Shown here: in pieces, positions 1 through 6,626 of the stretch | How positions within the stretch are numbered: position 1 is the stretch's first letter | How the letters are laid out: each line of letters begins with the position of its first letter | Position numbers and translations under genes: made by a program | The notes under the pieces: model-generated | The model's input: the letters and a program-made list of their open reading frames with translations, nothing else | The model's database searches: none | What the model was told of the DNA's origin: nothing | Origin: a virus | Reading direction: 5' to 3' (one strand) | Length of the DNA: 27,036 nt | IMG/VR virus record: IMGVR_UViG_3300027573_000099 | Coordinates: 1-27,036 of that record

Positions 1-455
1 CGTGCCTTGCAACGCTCGCCCGTTTCGCTGTTCTGCCATACAACTGTTTGCTCAGGATCGCCGATGCCGAGTAACGCGCGTGCTGCTTTGTTTTTGTGTA
101 CCGAGTCGCGCATCGCAACCGCCAGATCCAACTGCGACTCTGTTACGACTTGCTTGTGCGCGTTCTCTTTCAGCCATGCGGCGTACTCGTCTCTGCCGAG
201 TTTCGTTCTGCGATTGATTTCTTGCGGCGCTGTGACGAACTGCTGCGTCAGCAAATCGGGTTCGAGCACTGCGACATGCACAAGGCGACCGAGTATCAAA
301 GCAGGCGTGTCTGGTCGTTCGATGCCGTCAAGGTACGCGCGCAGGTGCGCGGGTGATCGGTCGATTCGATCCAGCCACCCTTTGCTGACCGCTGACCGAT
401 CTGCGTGATATTGCTCGGCAGGCAACGAAATCCGACCAAGTTCCAGTTCTGCCAT
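1..455 (-). CDS. RecE/exodeoxyribonuclease VIII-like PD-(D/E)XK nuclease, 5' part only (runs off left edge)
   Basis: I translated this from the reverse strand; 151 residues are visible from an ATG at 455, preceded by GCGAGGA. The N-terminus has the YHAD..AVSKGWLDRI and ALILGRLVHVAVLEP blocks typical of the RecE-like putative exodeoxyribonuclease 8 family (formerly DUF3799). The visible end, TVVWQNSETGERCKA, matches the start of its nuclease core, where a TG..CK.R.D stretch carries a catalytic aspartate. That aspartate lies just outside the window. In phages this protein degrades one strand of linear DNA to start single-strand-annealing recombination, usually with a RecT-type partner, which would be further left. 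It is divergent from the Cro-like gene at 628, so both are probably controlled from 456-627. Family assignment is by motif only; the length and active site cannot be checked here. Confidence 0.8.
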   Translation of the reverse strand, partial: MAELELGRISLPAEQYHADRSAVSKGWLDRIDRSPAHLRAYLDGIERPDTPALILGRLVHVAVLEPDLLTQQFVTAPQEINRRTKLGRDEYAAWLKENAHKQVVTESQLDLAVAMRDSVHKNKAARALLGIGDPEQTVVWQNSETGERCKA

Positions 456-492
456 GCTTGCATCCTCGCCGTGATAAAACGTCATGCACTAA

Positions 493-522
493 CGCTACTG
501 CATTAAATAAATCGCGCTACTG
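493..522. promoter_or_regulatory. Candidate operator: CGCTACTG direct repeat 22 bp apart
   Basis: CGCTACTG occurs at 493-500 and again at 515-522, two helical turns apart, in the gap between the divergent nuclease and Cro-like genes. The AT-rich spacer contains a possible leftward -10 (TTTAAT, reading 507 to 502). The placement fits a repressor binding site for the leftward promoter. Function is inferred. Confidence 0.4.
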
Positions 523-557
523 TATAAAAAACACCGCATATTTCTCATCTTACTCCC

Positions 558-585
558 TTTTCAACCTGCATTACAACATTATAAT
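558..585 (+). promoter_or_regulatory. Sigma70-type promoter for the Cro-like gene
   Basis: TTTTCA at 558-563, a 16-bp spacer, and a perfect TATAAT at 580-585 lie 43 nt upstream of the ATG at 628. A short inverted repeat, AGGT-4-ACCT (586-597), overlaps the expected transcription start and could be an operator. The gene has an AAGGA ribosome binding site at 615-619. Confidence 0.65.
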
Positions 586-627
586 AGGTGCCTACCTTTT
601 CAGAACTTCTCAACAAGGATTGCGACA

Positions 628-927
628 ATGCCTGTCAGACGAAACGCAAAAAATTCGAAACTGTTTCTTTTCTGGCGTCGCCTCGGTGCTGATAATCGAC
701 GCGAGTTCTGTGACACCATGCAAATCTCGCCGGGCATGTTGAACGCCATTACTACCGGCTACACGCGCACGGGTCCTGCGCGCGCGCGCGTCATTGTTGA
801 AACTTCGCAGAAGATGTTCGAAGACGACGACCTGCGATTGGACCTTTGGGACTTACGACCTGACATCTGGCCTGCGCCAGTCGAAAAACAAAAGCCTGCG
901 CGACGCAAACAGAAGTCAGTGAAGTAA
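628..927 (+). CDS. Cro/YdaS-like helix-turn-helix regulator
   Basis: This 99-residue protein has a helix-turn-helix in its first half: FWRRLGADNRREFCDTMQIS then MLNAITTG, the recognition-helix pattern of Cro/YdaS-type phage regulators. The segment ending LRPDIWP matches the 'LRPDLWP' signature near the end of that family's DNA-binding domain. The C-terminal tail is rich in lysine and arginine. It is the first gene of the rightward unit, faces a RecE-like nuclease, and is followed directly by a strong terminator. A role as early-region repressor or lysis/lysogeny switch component is likely. No CI-type partner or integrase is visible here. Start at 628 is supported by AAGGA eight bases upstream. 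Confidence 0.8.
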   Translation: MPVRRNAKNSKLFLFWRRLGADNRREFCDTMQISPGMLNAITTGYTRTGPARARVIVETSQKMFEDDDLRLDLWDLRPDIWPAPVEKQKPARRKQKSVK

Positions 928-930
928 GGA

Positions 931-993
931 ACCGGCCGTGCTGTCATGTAAACGCCCTCAGTCGTTTGCGTGATGGCGCGGTCGGTTTTTTTT
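931..993 (+). terminator. Strong rho-independent terminator with a 24-bp stem
   Basis: The arm 931-954 pairs along its whole length with 963-986, leaving an 8-nt loop (CCCTCAGT) and followed by eight T residues (986-993). About seven of the 24 pairs are G-U wobbles, so the structure is fully paired only as plus-strand RNA. It lies 4 nt after the Cro-like stop and 24 nt before the next gene. Downstream genes therefore need antitermination, read-through or their own promoter. Confidence 0.85.
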
Positions 994-1016
994 GCAACGA
1001 AAAAGGGAGATGCAAA

Positions 1017-1295
1017 GTGTTCGGAAAGAATTCGAAGTTAATAGTTGACGCGTCGCTGCCATGGCAAGCGAAAGTCACAATATTCCCACTGATCTGGTTT
1101 TGCGATGAGGATGGAATCATCGATGCGACGCCAGATGAAATAGCAAAGCAAACCGGCATTCCCATCGAGCACATCGAGGCGGGAATCAAATTATTGGAAC
1201 AAGGTGATCCATCGCGCCCGCCCGCAGATGGCGGTCCGCGCATCGTGCGACTGGCCGAGAATTTTTGGCGTTTGATCGATCATGAAAACTACTGA
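1017..1295 (+). CDS. Small winged-helix-like phage protein of the replication block
   Basis: Translation from GTG at 1017, preceded by GGGAG with about 7 nt spacing, gives 92 residues starting MFGKNSKLIVDASLP. An in-frame TTG at 966 would place the start inside the terminator hairpin, so I reject it. The middle (DGIIDATPDEIAKQTGIPIEHIEAGIKLL) reads like a DnaD/replisome-organiser winged helix. The D.SRP...G.RI..L....W..I.H..Y ending resembles small phage proteins found beside replication genes. It ends 14 nt before the next gene, so they are likely co-transcribed. A precise function cannot be given. Confidence 0.7.
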   Translation: MFGKNSKLIVDASLPWQAKVTIFPLIWFCDEDGIIDATPDEIAKQTGIPIEHIEAGIKLLEQGDPSRPPADGGPRIVRLAENFWRLIDHENY

Positions 1296-1309
1296 CAAGG
1301 GGAATTGCT

Positions 1310-2179
1310 ATGAGCCTACCGTGGTTCCGCATGTATGCGGAATTTGCGAAAGACCCGAAAGTGCAAAGCATGGACGAAACATTGCAGCGCCGACTCGTCA
1401 TGATGTTCTGCCTCAAATGCTCTGAGGAAATAAATCTAAGCCACGACGAACTCGCTTGTGCCATGCGCATTTCAAGCGAGGAACTTGAAACAACGCTGGA
1501 AGTATTTCGACGTAAAGGATTCATGGACGCGAACGACGAAATAGTCAACTGGGAGAAGCGACAGCCTGTTTCTGCCAACAGCACGGCACGGGTGCGCAAG
1601 TATCGCGAACGGCAAAAGAAAAGACCAAACAAAACAATACCTAACAATCCTGAAACGGCGAGGAAACGTTTCAGTAACGGCGAGGTAACGGCCTTAGATA
1701 CAGATAAGACCGCTTGCGCGGCAGATGGAGACGCAGACCGAGACGCAAAAAACGTGGTATCGGAAAGTCCTTCACACGGAAAACTATCGACACGTAGTGA
1801 ATCATTAGTACATCGCGTCGCCAAAAAGAAAGCGACGCGACGCTCACAAAAAAAACAGCCCACTTTCGACTTCGAAGAACTGAAGCGAGTCTACCCGAAG
1901 CGTGCAGGCGGACAATCATGGAATCGAGCACTGCGCGCCTGTAACACGCGACTGAAAGGCGGTGAGGATTGGCAAACGATCATCGAAGGAGCGCGACGAT
2001 ATGCCGCGTGGTGCGACGCCACAGACACAACCGGCACCGAGTTCGTCAAACAGGCTGCCACGTTCTGCGGCCCTGACAAACATTACCTAGAACTGTGGGA
2101 AGTGCCGCGCAACAAAGGCGAGCGTCGATTCGAGAAAAATGTTGCAGCCTCAGTGGAGTGGTTAAATGAAACAGCATGA
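1310..2179 (+). CDS. Phage replication initiator / replisome organiser-like protein
   Basis: This 289-residue protein has an N-terminal winged-helix-like part (residues 1 to about 85), then STARVRKYRERQK, a basic motif common in lambda O-like and DnaD-like phage replication proteins. A low-complexity lysine- and serine-rich linker covers roughly 100-185. The C-terminal domain has YPKRAGGQSWNRALRA and ARRYAAWCD...FVKQAATFCGPDKHYLELW, typical of phage replisome organisers. The expected role is binding the origin and recruiting the helicase loader. It overlaps the next gene by 14 nt, which fits an initiator/loader pair. The ribosome binding site is AAGGGG. Assigned by motif and context. Confidence 0.75.
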   Translation: MSLPWFRMYAEFAKDPKVQSMDETLQRRLVMMFCLKCSEEINLSHDELACAMRISSEELETTLEVFRRKGFMDANDEIVNWEKRQPVSANSTARVRKYRERQKKRPNKTIPNNPETARKRFSNGEVTALDTDKTACAADGDADRDAKNVVSESPSHGKLSTRSESLVHRVAKKKATRRSQKKQPTFDFEELKRVYPKRAGGQSWNRALRACNTRLKGGEDWQTIIEGARRYAAWCDATDTTGTEFVKQAATFCGPDKHYLELWEVPRNKGERRFEKNVAASVEWLNETA

Positions 2180-2669
2180 AAAGCAAAAATTTCTGGAAGT
2201 GATGAATCGATTAGGCGCAGTTTTCAAAGAGGACATAACTAAAGACTTGCTCGCTGCCTATTGGGATTCGTTCGCTGACTGGACATTTCCAGAGTTCAGC
2301 GAAGCGGCGACGCACCTTACACGCACGTGCGATTTTTTTCCTCGACCATCTGCGTTTGAAAAACTTCGCAAGGCTGCACAGACGAGTCCGCGCGAGGCAT
2401 GGCAACGTGCGATGGATCATGCAACTGGCGTCGGTAGCGATTGGCGCAAGTCTCGTACTTGCGGCGATGAACGGATCGACAAGGCGGTCGGCGTTATCGG
2501 TGGCTACGAAACTCTCGCTCTTGAGCCTATGTCTGAGCACCAGTGGCTGAGTAAGAAATTCATGGACGCGTATGCAGATATTGCCGAAGTCGAGACTGCG
2601 CGCAACGTAGCGCGACTCAGCGACGACACGGTGGCGAAACGGCGGATCGGACATGACGACGACGAATAG
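2166..2669 (+). CDS. Probable helicase-loader-like replication protein
   Basis: This 167-residue protein starts inside the end of the replication gene (14-nt overlap) with GGAG upstream. The N-terminal helix bundle, MKQHEKQKFLEVMNRLGAVF followed by LLAAYWDSFADWTFPEFSEA and DFFPRPSAFEKLRKA, resembles small phage loader proteins of the lambda P / G39P type, with the recurrent 'FP.P..F' turn. Such proteins bring the host DnaB helicase to the initiator complex. There is no Walker motif, so it is not a DnaC-type ATPase. The last residues are acidic. The gene ends in TAG, which shows that TAG is an ordinary stop in this genome. Confidence 0.65.
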   Translation: MKQHEKQKFLEVMNRLGAVFKEDITKDLLAAYWDSFADWTFPEFSEAATHLTRTCDFFPRPSAFEKLRKAAQTSPREAWQRAMDHATGVGSDWRKSRTCGDERIDKAVGVIGGYETLALEPMSEHQWLSKKFMDAYADIAEVETARNVARLSDDTVAKRRIGHDDDE

Positions 2670-2904
2670 GATCTGCATGTGCGGCGCATCGCCGGCGAAG
2701 TTCGACATCAACGAAACCTGTGGCGGCAAGTGGGCATACGGTACGCCGAACTGCTGTGGCGAATGGATGTTCGAGTTTCGGAATCACTACACGACCGATG
2801 CAATCGAACAGCAAAAACTCGCTGGCATTGCATGGAACAATCTTCCGCGTGGATTACACGACGAACTACTTGAAGCACTGCAATCTGATCCGGCAAACAA
2901 CTGA
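2653..2904 (+). CDS. Small cysteine-containing phage protein
   Basis: This 83-residue ORF overlaps the preceding gene by 17 nt. It contains CMCG near residue 9 and a CGG...PNCCGEW pair near 23-37, which could hold a metal, then a helical segment (DAIEQQKLAGIAWNNLP). Another possible start is ATG at 2677, with AGGA close upstream, which would drop the first eight residues. I do not recognise the family. It is followed after 10 nt by the next gene with a good GAGGG site. Confidence 0.6.
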   Translation: MTTTNRICMCGASPAKFDINETCGGKWAYGTPNCCGEWMFEFRNHYTTDAIEQQKLAGIAWNNLPRGLHDELLEALQSDPANN

Positions 2905-2914
2905 GGGCGAATAA

Positions 2915-3487
2915 ATGAAAACGGAACTATGCGGGAAGCACATCGACACGCTGCGCGAGTGGCGCGTGACCTGTGGACTGCCGAAGGATCACGAAGGCTA
3001 CTGCGTGACCATTGCCATTGGTGGCGCAGGCGGAGGCGGTACTGACGGCAGACAGTTCGCAGCGACTGAACAGTTAGTGACAATCGAAGAACGAGTCGCG
3101 TATGTGCCGCTTGTAATCGGCGACGGCGGGAGTACGCCGAAGCGAGACTCCGCGATCACGCCGCGCGAGGCGTTCGAGGCTGGATTCCAAGTCGGCGTCA
3201 ATTGGATCGCGGATAGTTCCGACGAAACATCCAAGTCAAAACGCATCGAACTCTCATGGGAACACTTTCAAGCCGCGCGCATGAAAGCGGCGGCATCGAC
3301 TGAGGAATCGTCATGCGAAGGACGGCGAAGATTAACGCCAGACGAGGCCGAGGCAACTTCACCGAAGCACTCACGAGACTGTGAGTACGTGACAAGTGAC
3401 GGACCTGCACCTTGCACATGCAAGCCAAAATATCCGCCCGGCGCGGACATGAAAGGCGCGACATCGACTGAGGAACCCTGCGGATGA
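2915..3487 (+). CDS. Hypothetical protein carrying the AFEAGF...RMKAA module
   Basis: This 190-residue protein starts with MKTELCGKHI, where C..H and a later C (residue 20) suggest a small metal site. A glycine-rich linker follows, then a module EAFEAGFQVGVNWIA...IELSWEHFQAARMKAA (about 88-126) that recurs almost unchanged in the next gene. The C-terminal part (CEYVTSDGPAPCTCKPKYPPG) has CxC and another cysteine. The function is unknown. The stop overlaps the next start (ATGA). Ribosome binding site is GAGGG. The repeated module suggests duplication and reshuffling between neighbours. Confidence 0.65.
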   Translation: MKTELCGKHIDTLREWRVTCGLPKDHEGYCVTIAIGGAGGGGTDGRQFAATEQLVTIEERVAYVPLVIGDGGSTPKRDSAITPREAFEAGFQVGVNWIADSSDETSKSKRIELSWEHFQAARMKAAASTEESSCEGRRRLTPDEAEATSPKHSRDCEYVTSDGPAPCTCKPKYPPGADMKGATSTEEPCG

Positions 3488-3795
3488 AAAATACTTTCAC
3501 GGTTGGCTATTTCGACTCTGAGAATCGTTGGCACTTCAAGTCGAAATTTTCAAGCAAACAGGAAGCGATGGAACAGGCGCATAAACTCAATGGCGAGTTA
3601 AGCCAGAAAGAAATCGAGCGCCTGACTGCTGAGAACGCGCGACTGCGGGCTGAGCAGCGCGATGCGTTCGAGGCCGGATTCCGCATAGGGAAAAATTACA
3701 TTTTTACAATGACAGAATCGAAAGTCGTAGCCACCATCGAACTCGCATGGGAGCACTTCCAAGCCGAGCGCATGAAAGCGGCAGGTCCCGAATGA
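3484..3795 (+). CDS. Hypothetical coiled-coil protein with the AFEAGF...RMKAA module
   Basis: This 103-residue protein begins in the ATGA overlap with the previous stop. Residues 1-40 form a small unit (FTVGYFDSENRWHFKSKF). Residues about 38-58 (ELSQKEIERLTAENARLRAE) are a predicted coiled coil. The C-terminal part, DAFEAGFRIGKNYIF...IELAWEHFQAERMKAA, is the same module as in the gene just upstream, at protein and DNA level. Function unknown; recent duplication is the simplest explanation. It ends in an ATGA overlap with the next gene. Confidence 0.7.
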   Translation: MKNTFTVGYFDSENRWHFKSKFSSKQEAMEQAHKLNGELSQKEIERLTAENARLRAEQRDAFEAGFRIGKNYIFTMTESKVVATIELAWEHFQAERMKAAGPE

Positions 3796-4028
3796 GTGTC
3801 GTGCGCATTGTTCCGGGACTTCAGTACGCGCAAGACGGCGCACAGTACACAGTCGGCACTCGTCTTTTCGTTGACGACATCGAAATTGATGGCGTCGTGC
3901 GCATTGAGTTAACTGCCGAAATTAGCGAAACATGGCGCGCGACCGTTGTGTTAAGTGGCTGTCGCATTGATGCCGGGCGCATGAAAGCGTCCGAGCAGGA
4001 TGGAATTAAAAAGACGGGATTGTGCTGA
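3792..4028 (+). CDS. Hypothetical protein ending in an RMKAS tag
   Basis: This 78-residue ORF starts at the ATG of the ATGA overlap (MSVVRIVPGLQY). A longer frame opens at 3747 but would lie inside the preceding gene. The body looks like a small beta-rich domain (YTVGTRLFVDDIEIDGVVRIEL). Near the end, AGRMKASEQDG carries the 13-mer found in its neighbours. No family recognised. Confidence 0.6.
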   Translation: MSVVRIVPGLQYAQDGAQYTVGTRLFVDDIEIDGVVRIELTAEISETWRATVVLSGCRIDAGRMKASEQDGIKKTGLC

Positions 4029-4064
4029 AGTAATCACGAGCGAGCAGCGACCGGAGTCCTGCGG

Positions 4065-4259
4065 ATGAATCTCCTACAGTACCTAATGATCGTCGGCGAC
4101 GACGAACCGGAAGTGTGCAGCCTGCACGGCTGCGAAATGGACGGCGAGTTCTGCCCGGAGTGTGAAGCGGAGAATGCCGAGCGCATGAAAGCGGCGACAG
4201 ACGGCCGCGAGTACGTGAGCCTCATGGGTGGCGAAATGTGGATCGAATCCGACCATTAG
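4065..4259 (+). CDS. Small zinc-ribbon-like protein with an ERMKAA motif
   Basis: This 64-residue ORF has CSLHGCEMDGEFCPECEAE (about residues 18-36), a likely metal-binding knuckle pair (C..HGC and CPEC). AERMKAATDG follows, sharing the 13-mer of the upstream genes. CGGAG lies upstream, and the start context CCTGCGGATGA repeats the start context of the gene at 3484. Function unknown. Confidence 0.6.
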   Translation: MNLLQYLMIVGDDEPEVCSLHGCEMDGEFCPECEAENAERMKAATDGREYVSLMGGEMWIESDH

Positions 4260-4272
4260 AGGCGCGCGACGG

Positions 4273-4602
4273 ATGAATGACGACAACCAACATGCTGCAC
4301 AAATCGCGAATGGCGTGCTGCTGCAAGTGCTGCTCGAGGTCGGCGGCGTTGACCGTCACCAGTTACGCCTGTGCGTCGAATTGAAAAATGCGCTGATCGA
4401 AGACTTGGACCACGAGCCGGACGAAAAGTGGATTGACGGTCTGCATCGAGAACTGACAGCGATGGCTGGCACAGTCGATCAAGCGTTACGCGACGCTGAA
4501 CGAGACGACGCACAAGACGCGTTCCGAAGGGTGCAGGGCGTCGGTCGTCGACCGTGGCGAAAGCGTCAGCCAGCCGCCGCGTGGACACCCTACGCGACGT
4601 AG
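4273..4602 (+). CDS. Hypothetical helical protein, last gene of the first rightward block
   Basis: Translation from ATG at 4273 gives 109 residues (MNDDNQHAAQIANGVLLQ). An in-frame start at 4228 would overlap the upstream gene and adds an unlikely N-terminus. The protein is mostly helical and charged (LRLCVELKNALIEDLDHEPDEKW) with a basic end (GRRPWRKRQP). It faces queC tail to tail across only 10 nt, and no terminator is visible between them, so antisense read-through into queC is possible. No family recognised. Confidence 0.6.
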   Translation: MNDDNQHAAQIANGVLLQVLLEVGGVDRHQLRLCVELKNALIEDLDHEPDEKWIDGLHRELTAMAGTVDQALRDAERDDAQDAFRRVQGVGRRPWRKRQPAAAWTPYAT

Positions 4603-4612
4603 CCGAACCCGA

Positions 4613-5380
4613 CTAACCTGCCTGCAGTAGGTCTGTTGCAAGCAAGGACTTGGCAGGATCTTCGATCCCAGCATCAGCGAACCCGCGTGATCGCAACAGA
4701 CAAGCGTGGCAGTGACCGCAACCAACCGTTACAGATCCGTCGTCATGGACCGTACCGCGCAACCCGTTGTAGCAAGTGTGCGACAGACCGACGAGTTCCA
4801 TTCCGAATTCGGTATCGCGCGCAAGTCGCACCGTGTCCGCCTTGCTCAAGTAGATGAGCGGCGTTTCGATTACAACATTCTGTAGAGAATCGTCTAGATA
4901 TAGACCGCGATTGAGAGAGGTCTGCATCGCTTCCATGAATGTAGAGCGGCAGTCCGGGTAGCCGCCGAAGTCCTCTTGACTAACGCCGGTCACTAACAAG
5001 AACGGGTCTCCGTCGAAGTGAACGTACCCTCGGCTGGCCGCGATGGCTAGGAACAGAATATTGCGACCGGGGACAAACGTTTTTTCCAGACCGCCCGGAA
5101 GTGTGTCTGCCGATTCGTACAGTTCGACCACTTGCTCCCTGTTTGTCAACGGACTCGTGCCGATCAGAACATCAGGCACCTTCACCAGATCGTGTGGTAT
5201 ACGACGACCTGATAACTGGCTTGCGCGTTCGATGATTGCGACCGCCTGAACCAACTCGATCCGATGCCTTTGGCCGTAGTCGAACGTGACCGCCCGCACA
5301 TTGTCGTAGGTGTGCAGCGCACAAGCCAAACAGGTTGCACTGTCCTGCCCTCCTGAGAGGACAACCATCGCGTTTGTCAT
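4613..5380 (-). CDS. queC: 7-cyano-7-deazaguanine (preQ0) synthase
   Basis: The 255-residue protein has every hallmark of QueC, the ATP-dependent ligase-like enzyme that turns 7-carboxy-7-deazaguanine and ammonia into preQ0. The PP-loop SGGQDS is at residues 9-14, FVPGRN at 102-107, and QEDFGGYPDCR at 135-145. The zinc site is Cys203 plus the CGHCHAC cluster (221, 224, 227). In phages queC usually supports 7-deazaguanine modification of the genome as protection against restriction. Its start overlaps the stop of the ArcS-like gene (ATGA), so the two are coupled. No folE, queD or queE is visible here; the precursor may come from the host or from genes outside the window. Confidence 0.93.
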   Translation of the reverse strand: MTNAMVVLSGGQDSATCLACALHTYDNVRAVTFDYGQRHRIELVQAVAIIERASQLSGRRIPHDLVKVPDVLIGTSPLTNREQVVELYESADTLPGGLEKTFVPGRNILFLAIAASRGYVHFDGDPFLLVTGVSQEDFGGYPDCRSTFMEAMQTSLNRGLYLDDSLQNVVIETPLIYLSKADTVRLARDTEFGMELVGLSHTCYNGLRGTVHDDGSVTVGCGHCHACLLRSRGFADAGIEDPAKSLLATDLLQAG

Positions 5381-6408
5381 TGTCGTGTCCGTTGTTCGTT
5401 GAAAAAGTAGTACACCGGGTCAGTAAGGCCGTGGTAGCCGGCCACATGTGAGAAGTCAGAAGTCAGCGAGGCGGACAGGCACGCCAGCGCGGTGCGTCCC
5501 ATGAGGTCCTCGTAGTCGTAGTGAAAGTTGATCGGTCTAGTGAATTGGATACTCGGCTGCGCAGGCACAGGCGGAGTACCGACAGACCATCCGAGCAACT
5601 GAAACGCGCGCAGTAGCGACAGGCTGTAGTAGTCGGTGTGGCAGACGATGCGTTTGTAATGCGCTCGCCACTTGTGAAAATACCACGCGGCAACATGCAT
5701 CAGTCGCCATTCATTCGGAATGCCGCTGTCGTAGTGAGGCATGAAGTCCCACAGGTCGCGCGGCACGAGACCGAGTACGCCAGTTGCATTCATTATGTCC
5801 CACGAATCGTCCGGCAGAGCATCTATGACCATCTGGTGCAACGGACTTGGATAAGGCTTGTCGGCAGCGCAAGGCACGAGCACCAAGTTCGGCGCGCGCG
5901 GTACATAGTGCTTGAGTTGATCCATGTACTCGAATATCTCGGCACGGAAAAACGAGCCGTTGCAAGTGACCGAGAAGTCACGAAGCGAAGTCGCGAACAC
6001 GCCACGCTCGGTCCGCGGTGCGCGCCACTGACAGTCACACTTCCATAGCGCATCGACCGTCTCAGGCCGCATCGCGCAAAACGCCTCGAGCGCCGTTCTG
6101 TCGCGCGCGCGCAGGGGCGCGCCCACGAACGATGCCACGCTTTCAGCGATCACCCGATCTTCGTGGAACGCGATTGTGGCCGCGCCAGAGAATTGTGCGC
6201 CTAACGCGTGCAGCAGTGGACGCCACGTCGGCGGTGCGTTCTCCACCGTGACATCGAAGTCCAGTGAGGCATAGGCAACGGACTTAAACAGTCCCATGAA
6301 GCCACCGTAGCGATCCTCATAGCGACCGGGCGCATTGAGTTGTTGGCCTGCGTCGAAGACCAGTGGCTGGCGTGGCCGGTCGGCTGCTGACGGATGAGAC
6401 GTTGGCAT
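5377..6408 (-). CDS. ArcS/DUF5591-like protein, probable partner in 7-deazaguanine DNA modification
   Basis: From ATG at 6408 this gives 343 residues. The N-terminal ~170 residues are not recognised (LWKCDCQWRAPRTERG near 122-135). The C-terminal half has VLVPCAADKPYPSPLH (176-191) and GVLGLVPRDLWDFMPHYDSGIP (210-231). These match the PCSA.KPYS..SH and LG.VPR.L....P..YD..V signatures of the DUF5591 domain of archaeosine synthase ArcS, which acts on preQ0 in tRNA. Coupled to queC, it is a good candidate for inserting or remodelling preQ0 in phage DNA, either as a diverged DpdA-type transglycosylase or as an ArcS-type modifier; I cannot tell which. The frame stays open upstream to 6585, but that stretch looks non-coding. 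Confidence 0.7.
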   Translation of the reverse strand: MPTSHPSAADRPRQPLVFDAGQQLNAPGRYEDRYGGFMGLFKSVAYASLDFDVTVENAPPTWRPLLHALGAQFSGAATIAFHEDRVIAESVASFVGAPLRARDRTALEAFCAMRPETVDALWKCDCQWRAPRTERGVFATSLRDFSVTCNGSFFRAEIFEYMDQLKHYVPRAPNLVLVPCAADKPYPSPLHQMVIDALPDDSWDIMNATGVLGLVPRDLWDFMPHYDSGIPNEWRLMHVAAWYFHKWRAHYKRIVCHTDYYSLSLLRAFQLLGWSVGTPPVPAQPSIQFTRPINFHYDYEDLMGRTALACLSASLTSDFSHVAGYHGLTDPVYYFFNEQRTRQ

Positions 6409-6417
6409 GGCCGGCCA

Positions 6418-6447
6418 TTTATACCGCAGCCACGGCCAAGGTGTCGC
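6418..6447 (-). promoter_or_regulatory. Candidate leftward promoter for the queC pair
   Basis: On the minus strand GCGACA (6447-6442), an 18-bp spacer and TATAAA (6423-6418) precede the ATG at 6408. Transcription would start only a few bases before the ATG, giving a nearly leaderless mRNA, and no clear ribosome binding site is visible. If translation starts elsewhere this assignment weakens. Confidence 0.35.
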
Positions 6448-6476
6448 GCCCCAGCGCGAATCGACGACGCGACGCA

Positions 6477-6546
6477 CGCCCCGCCCCATGCCCCCAAATC
6501 GCGCAGAATCGCGCAGGGCGCGCGATCCCTCGCGCCCCGCCCCATG
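6477..6546. repeat. GC-rich repeats between divergent units
   Basis: The 14-mer CGCCCCGCCCCATG is at 6477-6490 and 6533-6546. Between them AATCGCGCAG is repeated in tandem (6497-6506, 6507-6516), and GGGCGCG (6516-6522) pairs with CGCGCCC (6531-6537). This dense cluster in a non-coding gap could be a control region or an origin; no function can be shown. Confidence 0.6.
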
Positions 6547-6586
6547 ACATGTCGTCGCACGACTCAACGTTGACGCGGCCCACAAT

Positions 6587-6623
6587 TCGTTGCCTGTGAA
6601 ACATTACTCGTTGCCTATGAAAC
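6587..6623. promoter_or_regulatory. Candidate operator: TCGTTGCCT(G/A)TGAAAC direct repeat
   Basis: Two 16-bp copies differing at one base lie at 6587-6602 and 6608-6623, 21 bp apart (two helical turns), directly upstream of the -35 of the rightward promoter at 6627. This is a typical arrangement for an activator or repressor that controls the small-gene block. Confidence 0.5.
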
Positions 6624-6626
6624 CTT

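Larger units (their letters stand above)
3277..4193 (+). repeat. Four dispersed copies of GCGCATGAAAGCG coding RMKA
   Basis: The 13-mer GCGCATGAAAGCG is at 3277-3289, 3768-3780, 3977-3989 and 4181-4193, one copy in each of four consecutive small genes and always read in the same frame (RMKA). Copies one and two are embedded in a longer shared module (AFEAGF to RMKAA). A related ATGAAAGGCGCG with GCGACATCGACTGAGGAA follows at about 3449. Confidence 0.8.

Noticed and set aside
7-408. Plus-strand ORF of 133 aa at the left edge
   Set aside because: Serine- and arginine-rich shadow of the minus-strand RecE-like nuclease, which has family motifs and a proper ribosome binding site.
458-742. Plus-strand ORF of 94 aa
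   Set aside because: It runs through the divergent promoter region and overlaps the Cro-like gene in another frame; no ribosome binding site or recognisable motif.
6409-6585. 59-residue N-terminal extension of the ArcS-like protein
   Set aside because: The extra residues are arginine-, glycine- and tryptophan-rich and derive from GC-rich repeats; a promoter-like element lies inside. The start at 6408 is preferred.
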